Positions 37,145-44,848 of a stretch of DNA of 64,000 nt are shown here, piece after piece. The stretch spans positions 149,753-213,752 of the forward strand of contig CAADHD010000025.1 of assembly GCA_900696575.1 (NCBI GenBank), given 5' to 3'. Numbering within the stretch: position 1 is the stretch's first letter; every line of letters begins with the position of its first letter. A model generated the notes under the pieces. That model saw only the letters and a program-made list of their open reading frames with translations, did no database searches and had not been told where the DNA came from. Origin of the DNA: an uncultured Bacteroidota bacterium. Its GTDB lineage: Bacteria > Bacteroidota > Bacteroidia > AKYH767-A > OLB10. Made by a program: the position numbers and the translations under genes.

Positions 37145-38497
37145 TTATTTTTTTATTCCGCTTTCGAGGTTAATAAGTTCATCGCCTTCTTCATAAGGCA
37201 AATACTGAAAAATAAACTGAAACATCTCATCCGTAGTTTTCATACTGGTGGTTTTCTCATTGATGGCGCGAGGCGGATGAAACGGATTATTGGGATTATT
37301 AACCGTATTATCAAACGTTCCGAAAGCCCAAATAACGGAGCCGCCCGGTATGCGTACAGGATTCTTAAAAATATAAGTGTATTGCCAACGGAAATCCCAC
37401 CGAGGAATAGAGACCAACGGAATTGTATCATTAGTCGGAGTAACGGCAAAAGCTTTATATGTCTTGCCAAGAAGATGCATGTGCGGATTAACGCTGATCA
37501 GAGAGATGTCGCTTTTTATCAACGCCCTTGTATGAAATGTTTTGACTGCATTGGCCGGAATATCAAACTTCGGAACAATGTCGGAAACGCCCAGCGTTCC
37601 CAACTGGGTTTCGAGCAATGGCCTGAGCGGAGGCTTTTCCATAAAAAAAACATTGAGATAAGAATTATCGGTTGTATCAACCGGTGAAGGACCATAATGC
37701 TGATCATTGAGAAGAAAAGCACCTTTCTTTTTTACTTTAAATCCCCCGATACCTTCGGGAAAAACAAGAGGATTCATGCCGGGCAGATGATTAAAAGCAG
37801 AAACTGTTAGTAAAGGATAACTTCCATCATCCTGAATTAAAGTAATGAAACGGAAAAGAGCATCCATGTTTTCAAAACTGTCGCGCACGGCATAAAATGG
37901 AGGTGTAAAAACATCTTTCTTTTTGTCAGCATCGTATTGAATGATATGTCCATTGGTGTGATGCACCAAAGCACGGTTGCCCGGAACATATTCAATAGCA
38001 CGAATGAAAGTATCCTGAGGTAATTCAAACGGAACTTTTACCACCATAAAACGATCGGTATTATCGCCCGGAAGTTTTACAGGCTCCATGAATCGGACAA
38101 CTAAATCAGGCGTGCCTAACTGCGAACCGGAAGAAAACTGTGGATACCTAACAGACAAAGTATCACCGGCAGGGCAGTCATCATCCACCCATTGGGCAAT
38201 CATGCTTATTTCATCCTCGGTAAGTCTTTTCTCTCCGATAAAAGAACGGTAATCAGGATCAGCAGGCCAGGGCGGCATAAAGCGCGACTGAGTAACGCGC
38301 TTTATTGTTTTGGATTTCCTTACAACATCATGATAGGTTATTAATGGAAAAGGTCCTGCCTCCCCTGCCCTGTGACATGGTGTGCAGTTTTTATGAATCA
38401 CCGGTGCAATATGTTCAGCAAATTCATACACTGTTTTTTTGCGTTTGCACGAGACCACTGCCACAAAAGCAAAAAGAAATAAAACTGCTTTTTTCAT
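37145..38497 (-). CDS. Cytochrome c / PHM-like type II copper monooxygenase lipoprotein
   Basis: A 450-residue lipoprotein (lipobox VVSC, Cys17). Residues 30-110 are a c-type heme domain with CTPCH (Cys38, Cys41, His42) and a likely distal Met in RFMPPWPAD (Met74). The rest resembles the peptidylglycine monooxygenase (PHM) fold: His179-His180 in HHTN and His267 in QHYG match the CuH ligands. HMH (339-341) and Met425 in DEM match CuM. PHM-type enzymes hydroxylate carbon with O2 and an electron donor; the heme could supply electrons. The substrate is unknown. The ATG overlaps the redoxin stop by four bases, so the two are coupled. Confidence 0.85.
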   Translation of the reverse strand: MKKAVLFLFAFVAVVSCKRKKTVYEFAEHIAPVIHKNCTPCHRAGEAGPFPLITYHDVVRKSKTIKRVTQSRFMPPWPADPDYRSFIGEKRLTEDEISMIAQWVDDDCPAGDTLSVRYPQFSSGSQLGTPDLVVRFMEPVKLPGDNTDRFMVVKVPFELPQDTFIRAIEYVPGNRALVHHTNGHIIQYDADKKKDVFTPPFYAVRDSFENMDALFRFITLIQDDGSYPLLTVSAFNHLPGMNPLVFPEGIGGFKVKKKGAFLLNDQHYGPSPVDTTDNSYLNVFFMEKPPLRPLLETQLGTLGVSDIVPKFDIPANAVKTFHTRALIKSDISLISVNPHMHLLGKTYKAFAVTPTNDTIPLVSIPRWDFRWQYTYIFKNPVRIPGGSVIWAFGTFDNTVNNPNNPFHPPRAINEKTTSMKTTDEMFQFIFQYLPYEEGDELINLESGIKK

Positions 38498-39066
38498 TTC
38501 CTTCTCTCAATAAAACATCCAACAGGTTTTGTTTTTTTAACGCTGACGTATTTATTGTTCAGCATACTTTCCACTGCATCCTTCAGATAATGCTTACTTA
38601 CCACCTGACGTTTTACCGTTAAATCAACAGCAGCATCATCAATGGCTCCTGAATAAATTACCTCCATATTTTTATTCAAGAGAAAAACTTCGGGAGTAAT
38701 GGCAGCTTTAAGTTTCCGGGTGAGTTTTAATTCTTCATCATACAGCAAATCAAACGGAATGTGATAACGGCTTTTATACTGAAGAACTTCTTCCATACCT
38801 GAATCCTTCCCCGGAATTATTCCGATAAATGCTATTAATTCAGAATAATCACCAAATAAATTTTTCAGTGGCAGCGTGTAATACTGCGAAAGCGGACAAT
38901 CAGGAGCCAGAAAGATGATTACCATTCCCTTTCTTCCGTCCATGAATTTATTCAGACTTACCGGTTCTCCGGATAAATTTCTTAGAGATAAATCCATGAT
39001 GCTCTCCTGCATACAAGATATCAGCATTGAAAACAAAATGAAATTCAAAAGCAGCAACCGTTTCAT
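38494..39066 (-). CDS. Redoxin (AhpC/TSA-Redoxin fold) lipoprotein
   Basis: A 190-residue thioredoxin-fold protein. A hydrophobic start ending LISC (Cys18) makes it a probable lipoprotein. The active-site position reads APDCPLSQYY, with one Cys instead of Cys-x-x-Cys. A second Cys occurs in the tail KPVGCFIERRK, a C-terminal motif that I associate with redoxins encoded beside cytochrome c/copper monooxygenases. It may reduce or load copper on its partner downstream. The gene overlap of four bases supports this pairing; the exact role is inferred. Confidence 0.82.
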   Translation of the reverse strand: MKRLLLLNFILFSMLISCMQESIMDLSLRNLSGEPVSLNKFMDGRKGMVIIFLAPDCPLSQYYTLPLKNLFGDYSELIAFIGIIPGKDSGMEEVLQYKSRYHIPFDLLYDEELKLTRKLKAAITPEVFLLNKNMEVIYSGAIDDAAVDLTVKRQVVSKHYLKDAVESMLNNKYVSVKKTKPVGCFIERRK

Positions 39067-39147
39067 CGGTGGCTAATTTATCCAACTATACATCAACAAA
39101 AAACCTGATTTATCAGATGCCATCATTTCTCCTTTCGTTTTGAATGC

Positions 39148-39155
39148 TAATTTTG
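39148..39155 (+). promoter_or_regulatory. Probable -7 box TAATTTTG
   Basis: Exact TAnnTTTG match with TTT at 39126-39128, 19 bases upstream. It ends four bases before the next ATG, so the mRNA would be leaderless. Confidence 0.55.
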
Positions 39156-39159
39156 GCAA

Positions 39160-39582
39160 ATGAAATTTTTACCGCTGATTTTACTTATGCTTACTGCCGC
39201 ATCGTGCAAGAAGAGTAAGGAGCAGCCTGCGGGAGCCTATGTGGACGTATATCTGTATGCCAACGACCCGAGTTTTTTCCCGCTTCAGGTAGCCGGTGGA
39301 TGGATGTATTATCCTGCCAATAACAATTCAGGCCTGAAAGGTTTGATCATTTACAGAAATTCAAACGAGCAGTTCTCGGCATTCGACCGTGCCTGCCCTT
39401 ACCACACCAACGAATCGTGCGCACTAATTCAGGTTGAAGCTGATAATGTTTCGGCTGTTGACTCCTGCTGCGGCTCCCGTTTTCTGATTATTGACGGACA
39501 AATTATCAATGGGCCTTCCACCTCTCCTCTCATAGGTTACCGCACTACTTTTAACGGAACTGTGCTGCATATTTTCAACTGA
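39160..39582 (+). CDS. Rieske-fold lipoprotein with degenerate cluster ligands
   Basis: A 140-residue lipoprotein (lipobox AASC, Cys16). The fold pattern matches Rieske proteins: AFDRACPYH at the first ligand loop and DSCCGSRFLIIDGQIINGPS at the second. A true Rieske 2Fe-2S site needs CxH and CxxH. Here the first loop keeps Cys and His, with two residues between them. The second reads CCGSRF, where the His of CPCHGSRF is missing, so ordinary cluster binding is doubtful. The ATG at 39160 sits four bases after a promoter box. The stop overlaps the meaB ATG by one base. Confidence 0.68.
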   Translation: MKFLPLILLMLTAASCKKSKEQPAGAYVDVYLYANDPSFFPLQVAGGWMYYPANNNSGLKGLIIYRNSNEQFSAFDRACPYHTNESCALIQVEADNVSAVDSCCGSRFLIIDGQIINGPSTSPLIGYRTTFNGTVLHIFN

Positions 39583-40493
39583 TGGCCATCGAAAATTTAA
39601 AAAACTGTGATATGCGTACGCTGGCGCGCATCATCTCTGCTGTTGAAAACGATGAGCCGTCAGCCCAAACCATTCTTGAAAACCTGCAACCCGATTTATT
39701 AATTCCGGTAATTGGTATTACAGGCCCGCCCGGTGCAGGCAAAAGCACCTTGATTAATGCACTGACAAGTTCTATTCTTTCAAAAGAAAAAGAACTGATT
39801 AAAGGACGAGGAATTGGAATCTTAGCCATTGACCCCTCATCACCATTTACCTATGGAGCTTTACTTGGAGACAGGTTAAGAATGAGCAGCCATTTCAATC
39901 ATCAGAAAGTGTTTATCCGTTCATTAGCAACCCGCGGTTCTTTAGGCGGACTATCGGCCAAGACCATTGAAATTACAGACCTGATGCGCTCGGCAGGCTT
40001 TGATTTTATCTTTATTGAAACCGTAGGCATTGGTCAGAGTGAGGTGGAGATTGCTTCTTTAGCTGATATAACAGTTCTTGTACTGGTTCCCGAATCAGGC
40101 GATGAAGTGCAGACTATGAAAGCAGGTGTCATGGAAACGGCTGATGTTTTTGTAGTTAATAAATCAGACCGAACAGGTGCAGATACAATGGTACAGTCTA
40201 TTCACTCAGCCGCATTGATTTCCGGAAAAGAAAAGCCTGAAGTTGTATTAACGGTAGCCGGCACGGGAAAAGGCGTGGATAAACTTCTGAATATCCTTCT
40301 GGCAAAAGCAAATGCTATTGACCATAAAAAGAAAGCTGACCTGCTGCTTGAAAAGGCGTTACAAATCATCAGGCAGTGGATGCTTTCTGATGAAGATATT
40401 CTCCACCTACGGGCGCAGTTGAACAATTCAAATGGCAATATGAACATTTACAGAATCGCTTCTGATTTTATCCGCTCAATCAGAAAAAACTGA
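39582..40493 (+). CDS. meaB: Methylmalonyl-CoA mutase-associated GTPase MeaB
   Basis: A 303-residue G3E-family GTPase that guards cofactor loading and repair of methylmalonyl-CoA mutase. Visible motifs are Walker A (GPPGAGKSTL), the Asp switch regions (AIDPSSPF and ETVGIGQSEVE), and VVNKSD as the guanine-specificity loop. It starts on the last base of the Rieske-like gene. The mutase subunits are not in this window. The stop is directly followed by that of the convergent thioesterase. Confidence 0.95.
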   Translation: MAIENLKNCDMRTLARIISAVENDEPSAQTILENLQPDLLIPVIGITGPPGAGKSTLINALTSSILSKEKELIKGRGIGILAIDPSSPFTYGALLGDRLRMSSHFNHQKVFIRSLATRGSLGGLSAKTIEITDLMRSAGFDFIFIETVGIGQSEVEIASLADITVLVLVPESGDEVQTMKAGVMETADVFVVNKSDRTGADTMVQSIHSAALISGKEKPEVVLTVAGTGKGVDKLLNILLAKANAIDHKKKADLLLEKALQIIRQWMLSDEDILHLRAQLNNSNGNMNIYRIASDFIRSIRKN

Positions 40494-40901
40494 TTAACTG
40501 AAATATGGCCGCAACCTGCTCAATAACGATTCAGGTGCAGCACATGGCTTCTTTGTTTCTTTCCTGATAAAAACCAGGGAGGTGGAAGCGATGTTTACCC
40601 TTACATTCTCATTATTAAAAGTTTCATATTCAAATTGAATACGTGCAGCCGGCAAAACCGGAATAACAGTTTTAACCGTAATCATTTCATCATAGTAAAC
40701 CGGCTTTAAAAACTTAACCTGGTACTCAAGCACCGGAAGCAGAATTCCTGAATCTTCCAGTTCGCGATACGTAATTCCAAGACTGCGCAGGGTTTCCACT
40801 CTGGCAATTTCAAAGTACTCGGCATACCGGCCGTAGTAAACATACTCCATTCTGTCGGTTTCTGCATACCGTACCCTGATGCTGACTTCTGATTGAAACA
40901 T
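40494..40901 (-). CDS. YbgC-type acyl-CoA thioesterase (hot-dog fold)
   Basis: A 135-residue 4HBT-family enzyme. The active-site region VRYAETDRMEYVYYGRYAEY carries the conserved Asp and the tyrosine/helix segment. It hydrolyses acyl-CoA thioesters in the cytoplasm; chain length is not readable. Convergent to meaB with zero spacing, divergent from the 5'-nucleotidase pair. Confidence 0.9.
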   Translation of the reverse strand: MFQSEVSIRVRYAETDRMEYVYYGRYAEYFEIARVETLRSLGITYRELEDSGILLPVLEYQVKFLKPVYYDEMITVKTVIPVLPAARIQFEYETFNNENVRVNIASTSLVFIRKETKKPCAAPESLLSRLRPYFS

Positions 40902-40965
40902 CCGTCAAAATTAATTTCTTATTCCTCATTCGCATCAGCCTTGATTTTTACTAACCTTGCCATTG

Positions 40966-41712
40966 ATGATTTCTAAAGTCAAAATTTTACTGCTGCTGCT
41001 TTTTATTTCTTTTAATTCCTGCAAGAGCGGATATCAGTTTACTGCCGACAAAAAACCTCAGTATAAAATAACCTCAAATGACACATTACCACCAGAGGCA
41101 TCTGTAATTGCATTCTTACAACCTTATAAACTGAAGCTCGACAGCAGCATGAACATCCGCTTAGCCTCCAGCGACATGGAAATGGAAAAAGGGCAGCCCG
41201 AAAGTTTGCTTGGCAATTTTGTTTCGGATTTATGCATGAATCAGGTTAAACCATTCGCCATAGAAAATAACCTGAATATTGACTTTTGTTTTTTTAACAA
41301 TGGCGGGCTGAGAAACTCCCTTCCGAAAGGTGATATTACCATGAGAAACATTTTTGAGCTGATGCCTTTTGATAATGAATTAGTCATTCTGATTATTGAC
41401 GGAAAAACCACAGAAAAATTAATCAAGACAATTATTGAAAAAGGCGGAGTACCTGTTTCGGGTATCCGCATAATATTGAATAAAGATGAAAAACCGCAGG
41501 CTACTGTTCAGGATAAACCTTTTGATACTACACGTGATTATGTGATTTTAACCTCCGATTACTTAGCCGGAGGAGGAGACCAATACGATTTTCTTAAAAA
41601 CAGAAAAGAATACCTTCAAACAGGATTACTGATGCGCGATGCCATCATCAATCATTGCCGCAAAGCAGGTAAAATTTCATCCCAACTTGATAACCGCATT
41701 CGCCATGACTGA
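40966..41712 (+). CDS. 5'-nucleotidase C-terminal (substrate-binding) domain protein, lipoprotein
   Basis: A 248-residue lipoprotein (lipobox FNSC) consisting only of the 5'-nucleotidase C domain. Substrate-pocket motifs are NNGGLRNSLPKGD and ILTSDYLAGGGDQY. In UshA-type enzymes this domain follows the metallophosphatase domain in one chain; here it is a separate gene placed before it. A TAACCTTG box (40952-40959) ends six bases before the ATG at 40966. An in-frame TTG at 40957 belongs to that box and is not the start. It overlaps the next gene by eight bases. Confidence 0.88.
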   Translation: MISKVKILLLLLFISFNSCKSGYQFTADKKPQYKITSNDTLPPEASVIAFLQPYKLKLDSSMNIRLASSDMEMEKGQPESLLGNFVSDLCMNQVKPFAIENNLNIDFCFFNNGGLRNSLPKGDITMRNIFELMPFDNELVILIIDGKTTEKLIKTIIEKGGVPVSGIRIILNKDEKPQATVQDKPFDTTRDYVILTSDYLAGGGDQYDFLKNRKEYLQTGLLMRDAIINHCRKAGKISSQLDNRIRHD

Positions 41713-42634
41713 CAGACGTGCATTTTTAAAAAAAGCTGCTGCTGCTACAGTTGCTGCCGGTACCTTCAGCACTCCTTATTATTTATATGCAGCTAAAAAC
41801 CTGACAAAGATTACCATACTGCATACCAACGATGTTCACAGCCGGCTCGAACCATTTCCTGCAAACGACTCACGTTATCCCGGCATGGGCGGAGTGGCTG
41901 CCCGCGCTGCCTTAATTAATGAGATAAGATCGCAAGAAGAAAACATTTTGCTTTTCGACAGCGGGGACATTTTTCAGGGAACACCTTATTTTAACTTTTT
42001 TGCCGGTGAACCCGAAATGAAACTGATGAGCATGATGGGTTACGATGCCTCTGCCATTGGCAACCACGACTTTGATAATGGTGTGGATGGCTTAGCCAAT
42101 CAATTGAAACATGCTTCGTTTCCGTTGATCTGCTCCAATTACAATTTTCATGACACAGCCATGGAAGGGAAAACTATTCCTTTCAAGGTATTCGAAAAAT
42201 CCGGACTCCGCATTGGTGTTTTTGGTTTAGGAATTGAATTGAAAGGTTTAGTTCCTGAAAAACTTTATGGGAAAACCATTTATCTGGATGCGGTAACCAT
42301 CTCTGCACAAACAGCCTATCATTTGCGACATAAAGAAAAATGTAATTTGATTGTATGCCTTTCTCATCTTGGTTTCAAATATGAAAATAATAAAATCTCT
42401 GATGTTCTTTTGGCTAAACAGTCATTAAACATTGACATCATTCTCGGAGGACACACACACACATTTATTGACGAGCCTTACACTTATTTCAATCGCGACA
42501 ACAAACCTGTAATGGTAGCTCAGGCTGGATGGGCCGGGCTACGGTTAGGACGAATTGATTTTTTCTTTGAACGGAAATCGAAATTATTCTCTGCAAATGG
42601 CAGCAGTGTAAAAATTTTTGAAAAATCAAGCTGA
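41705..42634 (+). CDS. 5'-nucleotidase N-terminal metallophosphatase domain protein with Tat signal
   Basis: A 309-residue calcineurin-like phosphatase. It begins MTDRRAFLKKAAAA, a twin-arginine signal followed by a hydrophobic stretch, so it is probably exported folded. Metal blocks are HTNDVHSR, FDSGDIFQG, GNHDFDNG and GGHTHTF. Paired with the preceding C-domain lipoprotein, it should form a split periplasmic nucleotidase that releases phosphate and nucleosides. The frame is open to 41639, but the Tat motif fixes the ATG at 41705. The AT-rich dnaA leader starts directly after its stop. Confidence 0.88.
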   Translation: MTDRRAFLKKAAAATVAAGTFSTPYYLYAAKNLTKITILHTNDVHSRLEPFPANDSRYPGMGGVAARAALINEIRSQEENILLFDSGDIFQGTPYFNFFAGEPEMKLMSMMGYDASAIGNHDFDNGVDGLANQLKHASFPLICSNYNFHDTAMEGKTIPFKVFEKSGLRIGVFGLGIELKGLVPEKLYGKTIYLDAVTISAQTAYHLRHKEKCNLIVCLSHLGFKYENNKISDVLLAKQSLNIDIILGGHTHTFIDEPYTYFNRDNKPVMVAQAGWAGLRLGRIDFFFERKSKLFSANGSSVKIFEKSS

Positions 42635-42668
42635 AAAAAATTTTTTTTAATTTTTTTTTCAAAAAATA
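42632..42668. other. A/T-tract block upstream of dnaA
   Basis: Consecutive homopolymer runs (A7, T8, AA, T9, C, A6 and more) between the nucleotidase stop and the dnaA promoter. It could bend DNA, act as an upstream promoter element, or end transcription weakly. No DnaA box matching TTATnCACA is visible in this gap. Confidence 0.5.
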
Positions 42669-42681
42669 TTTGCGCAAAAAA

Positions 42682-42711
42682 TTACCAATGCAGTTTCTGT
42701 GAATATATTTG
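42682..42711 (+). promoter_or_regulatory. Probable dnaA promoter
   Basis: TTA at 42682-42684, a 19-base spacer and TATATTTG at 42704-42711 (exact -7 match), 43 bases before the dnaA ATG. Confidence 0.6.
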
Positions 42712-42754
42712 ACCAATAAACAAATTGAACCTTTTAAACCCCGACACCGTTGAC

Positions 42755-44209
42755 ATGCAGACGAAGACAGCAGTAAAAAGTAATCATGAAAAAGTTTGGG
42801 ATAATTGCCTGAAAATTATCCGCGATAATGTAACCCCTCAAAACTTTAAAACCTGGTTTGAACCAATTAAAGCTGCGCGCCTTGAAGGAAATGTTCTTAC
42901 AATTGAAGTGCCCAGTCAGTTTGTTTACGAATGGCTGGAAGAACATTACATCACTCTGTTGCGCAAAACCATCAAAAGCCAATTAGGCAAAGACGGTAAA
43001 TTAGAATACAGCATCCTGATGGATACCAATACTTCTGCCGGACAGCCGATCTCTGTCAGAATTCCCGGTAAGAATGTAAACACGCTGAAGAATCCTCCGG
43101 TGCTTGCTCCGATAAATCTGAACAGTACCATCAAGAATCCGTTCATTATTCCCGGGCTTAAAAAGATTGATATTGATTCGCAACTCAACGCGAACTATTC
43201 TTTCGATAATTTTATTGAAGGCGATTGCAACCGCCTGGCACGCTCTGCCGGTTTTGCCGTAGCTAGCAAGCCCGGTGGCACCTCTTTCAATCCGCTCCTT
43301 ATTTATGGTAATGTAGGATTAGGTAAAACGCATCTTGCCCACGCTATTGGTGTAGAGATAAAAGAAAAATTTCCACAGCAGACAGTGCTTTATGTTCCGG
43401 CTGACCGGTTTATGAATCAATTTGTGGAGGCCGTAAAGAATAATTCATACAACGACTTCGTACACTTTTATCAGATGCTGGATGTGCTAATTCTTGATGA
43501 TGTTCAGTTCTTCGCCAACAAGGAGCGCACTCAGGATGTCTTCTTCCAGATTTTCAACCATCTTCATCAAAACAACAAACAAATTATTCTTACCTGCGAT
43601 AAACCTCCGGTTGATCTCGCAGGAATGGAACAACGGCTGCTTTCCCGCTTCAAATGGGGACTTTCTGCCGACCTTACCGCCCCTGAGTTCGAAACACGCA
43701 TTGCCATCCTGCGCAAGAAAATGTATATGGAAGGTATTGAACTTACTAATGACATCGTTGAGTACATTGCTCTTAGCATCACCAACAACATCCGCGAACT
43801 GGAAGGCGCTCTTATTTCCATCGTAGCTCAATCCTCTCTCAACAAAAAGCCCATTACCATTGAGCTTACCAAGCAGATGATTGACAAGTTTGTGAAAAAC
43901 ACCGTTCATGAAATTTCGATTGATTATATTCAGAAAGTTGTCTGCGATTATTTTGAATTACCGCTCGAACTGCTTAAATCTAAAACCCGCAAGCGTGAAG
44001 TAGTTCAGGCGCGACAGTTAGCCATGTTCTTCTCTAAAACATTAACCAAGTCTTCGCTTTCCCACATCGGATTGCACTGCGGTGGTAAAGACCACGCTAC
44101 TGTACTCCATGCCTGCCGCACGGTGAACAACCTTATTGAAACCGATAAAAAATTCAGGTCGTACGTAACCGACATCCAAAAACGGATTAACATACAACGC
44201 GAAGCCTGA
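42755..44209 (+). CDS. dnaA: Chromosomal replication initiator DnaA
   Basis: A 484-residue AAA+ protein that binds DnaA boxes and opens the origin. Domain I starts KVWDNCLKIIRDNVTPQNF. Walker A is GNVGLGKTHLAHAIG and Walker B is LILDDVQFF. The sensor and arginine region follows, and the DNA-binding domain IV contains CGGKDHATVLHAC, near the canonical GRDHTTV. The ATG at 42755 is chosen over a TTG at 42725. No cluster of DnaA boxes is visible on either side, so oriC is probably elsewhere. A terminator follows. Confidence 0.97.
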   Translation: MQTKTAVKSNHEKVWDNCLKIIRDNVTPQNFKTWFEPIKAARLEGNVLTIEVPSQFVYEWLEEHYITLLRKTIKSQLGKDGKLEYSILMDTNTSAGQPISVRIPGKNVNTLKNPPVLAPINLNSTIKNPFIIPGLKKIDIDSQLNANYSFDNFIEGDCNRLARSAGFAVASKPGGTSFNPLLIYGNVGLGKTHLAHAIGVEIKEKFPQQTVLYVPADRFMNQFVEAVKNNSYNDFVHFYQMLDVLILDDVQFFANKERTQDVFFQIFNHLHQNNKQIILTCDKPPVDLAGMEQRLLSRFKWGLSADLTAPEFETRIAILRKKMYMEGIELTNDIVEYIALSITNNIRELEGALISIVAQSSLNKKPITIELTKQMIDKFVKNTVHEISIDYIQKVVCDYFELPLELLKSKTRKREVVQARQLAMFFSKTLTKSSLSHIGLHCGGKDHATVLHACRTVNNLIETDKKFRSYVTDIQKRINIQREA

Positions 44210-44230
44210 TAACTAATCCCCTTACAGTAT

Positions 44231-44261
44231 AAAGCGCACACTTAACCGTGCGCTTTTTTTT
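44231..44261 (+). terminator. Rho-independent terminator after dnaA
   Basis: Perfect 9-bp stem AAAGCGCAC/GTGCGCTTT (44231-44239 with 44248-44256), 8-base loop and a T-run to 44261, 21 bases after the stop. Confidence 0.88.
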
Positions 44262-44300
44262 ATTCCTATTTTTCCATCCCGAAATCAACACTAATCCGCT

Positions 44301-44774
44301 ATGAAAATCCTGATGGTATGCCTTGGAAATATTTGCAGGTCTCCTATTGCCGAAGGAATTGTAAAACGGAAACTGCAGAGTGCCGGATTCGATGCCATAG
44401 TTGATTCTGCCGGCCTTCTCTCGTATCACTCCGGTGAACAACCCGACCACAGAGCTATGGAAACCGCTGCCCGTTTCGGAATTGACATTTCATACCAGCG
44501 TGCAAGACAAATAACCCGGACCGATTTTGAAAATTTTGATCTGATTCTTGCTATGGACAGCAGCGTGTATTCCGAACTGAAATCATTCCGTCAATCTTCA
44601 GGCATCAGGAAAATCCACCTCTTTCTTGAATATGCCGGATACCCTGCAGGAAGTGATGTTCCCGACCCTTATTACGGAACCATGCGCCATTTTGAAGAAT
44701 GCTTTAAACTCATAGAAAGCGCAAGCGTTGCATTGGTAACAAGAATTTTATCAGAAGCCGGAGTCAACGAATGA
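44301..44774 (+). CDS. Low-molecular-weight protein tyrosine phosphatase
   Basis: A 157-residue phosphatase. The P-loop is VCLGNICRSP (Cys-x5-Arg-Ser), and the general acid Asp is in DVPDPYYG. It removes phosphate from tyrosine residues, often on kinases controlling surface polysaccharide, or from small phosphate compounds. No tyrosine kinase gene is nearby. It follows the dnaA terminator, so it needs its own promoter; none is obvious. Confidence 0.93.
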   Translation: MKILMVCLGNICRSPIAEGIVKRKLQSAGFDAIVDSAGLLSYHSGEQPDHRAMETAARFGIDISYQRARQITRTDFENFDLILAMDSSVYSELKSFRQSSGIRKIHLFLEYAGYPAGSDVPDPYYGTMRHFEECFKLIESASVALVTRILSEAGVNE

Positions 44775-44848
44775 TTCTTACTTCACAAAGATGCCTCCCC
44801 TCTTAACCCGCCAATCTTCTATCTTCGCCCTCCTTAAAATTCTTGCTT

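Noticed and set aside
40966-42634. Frameshift splitting one 5'-nucleotidase gene
   Set aside because: Each half has its own export signal (lipobox, Tat), and the domains are in reverse order, which a simple frameshift cannot produce.
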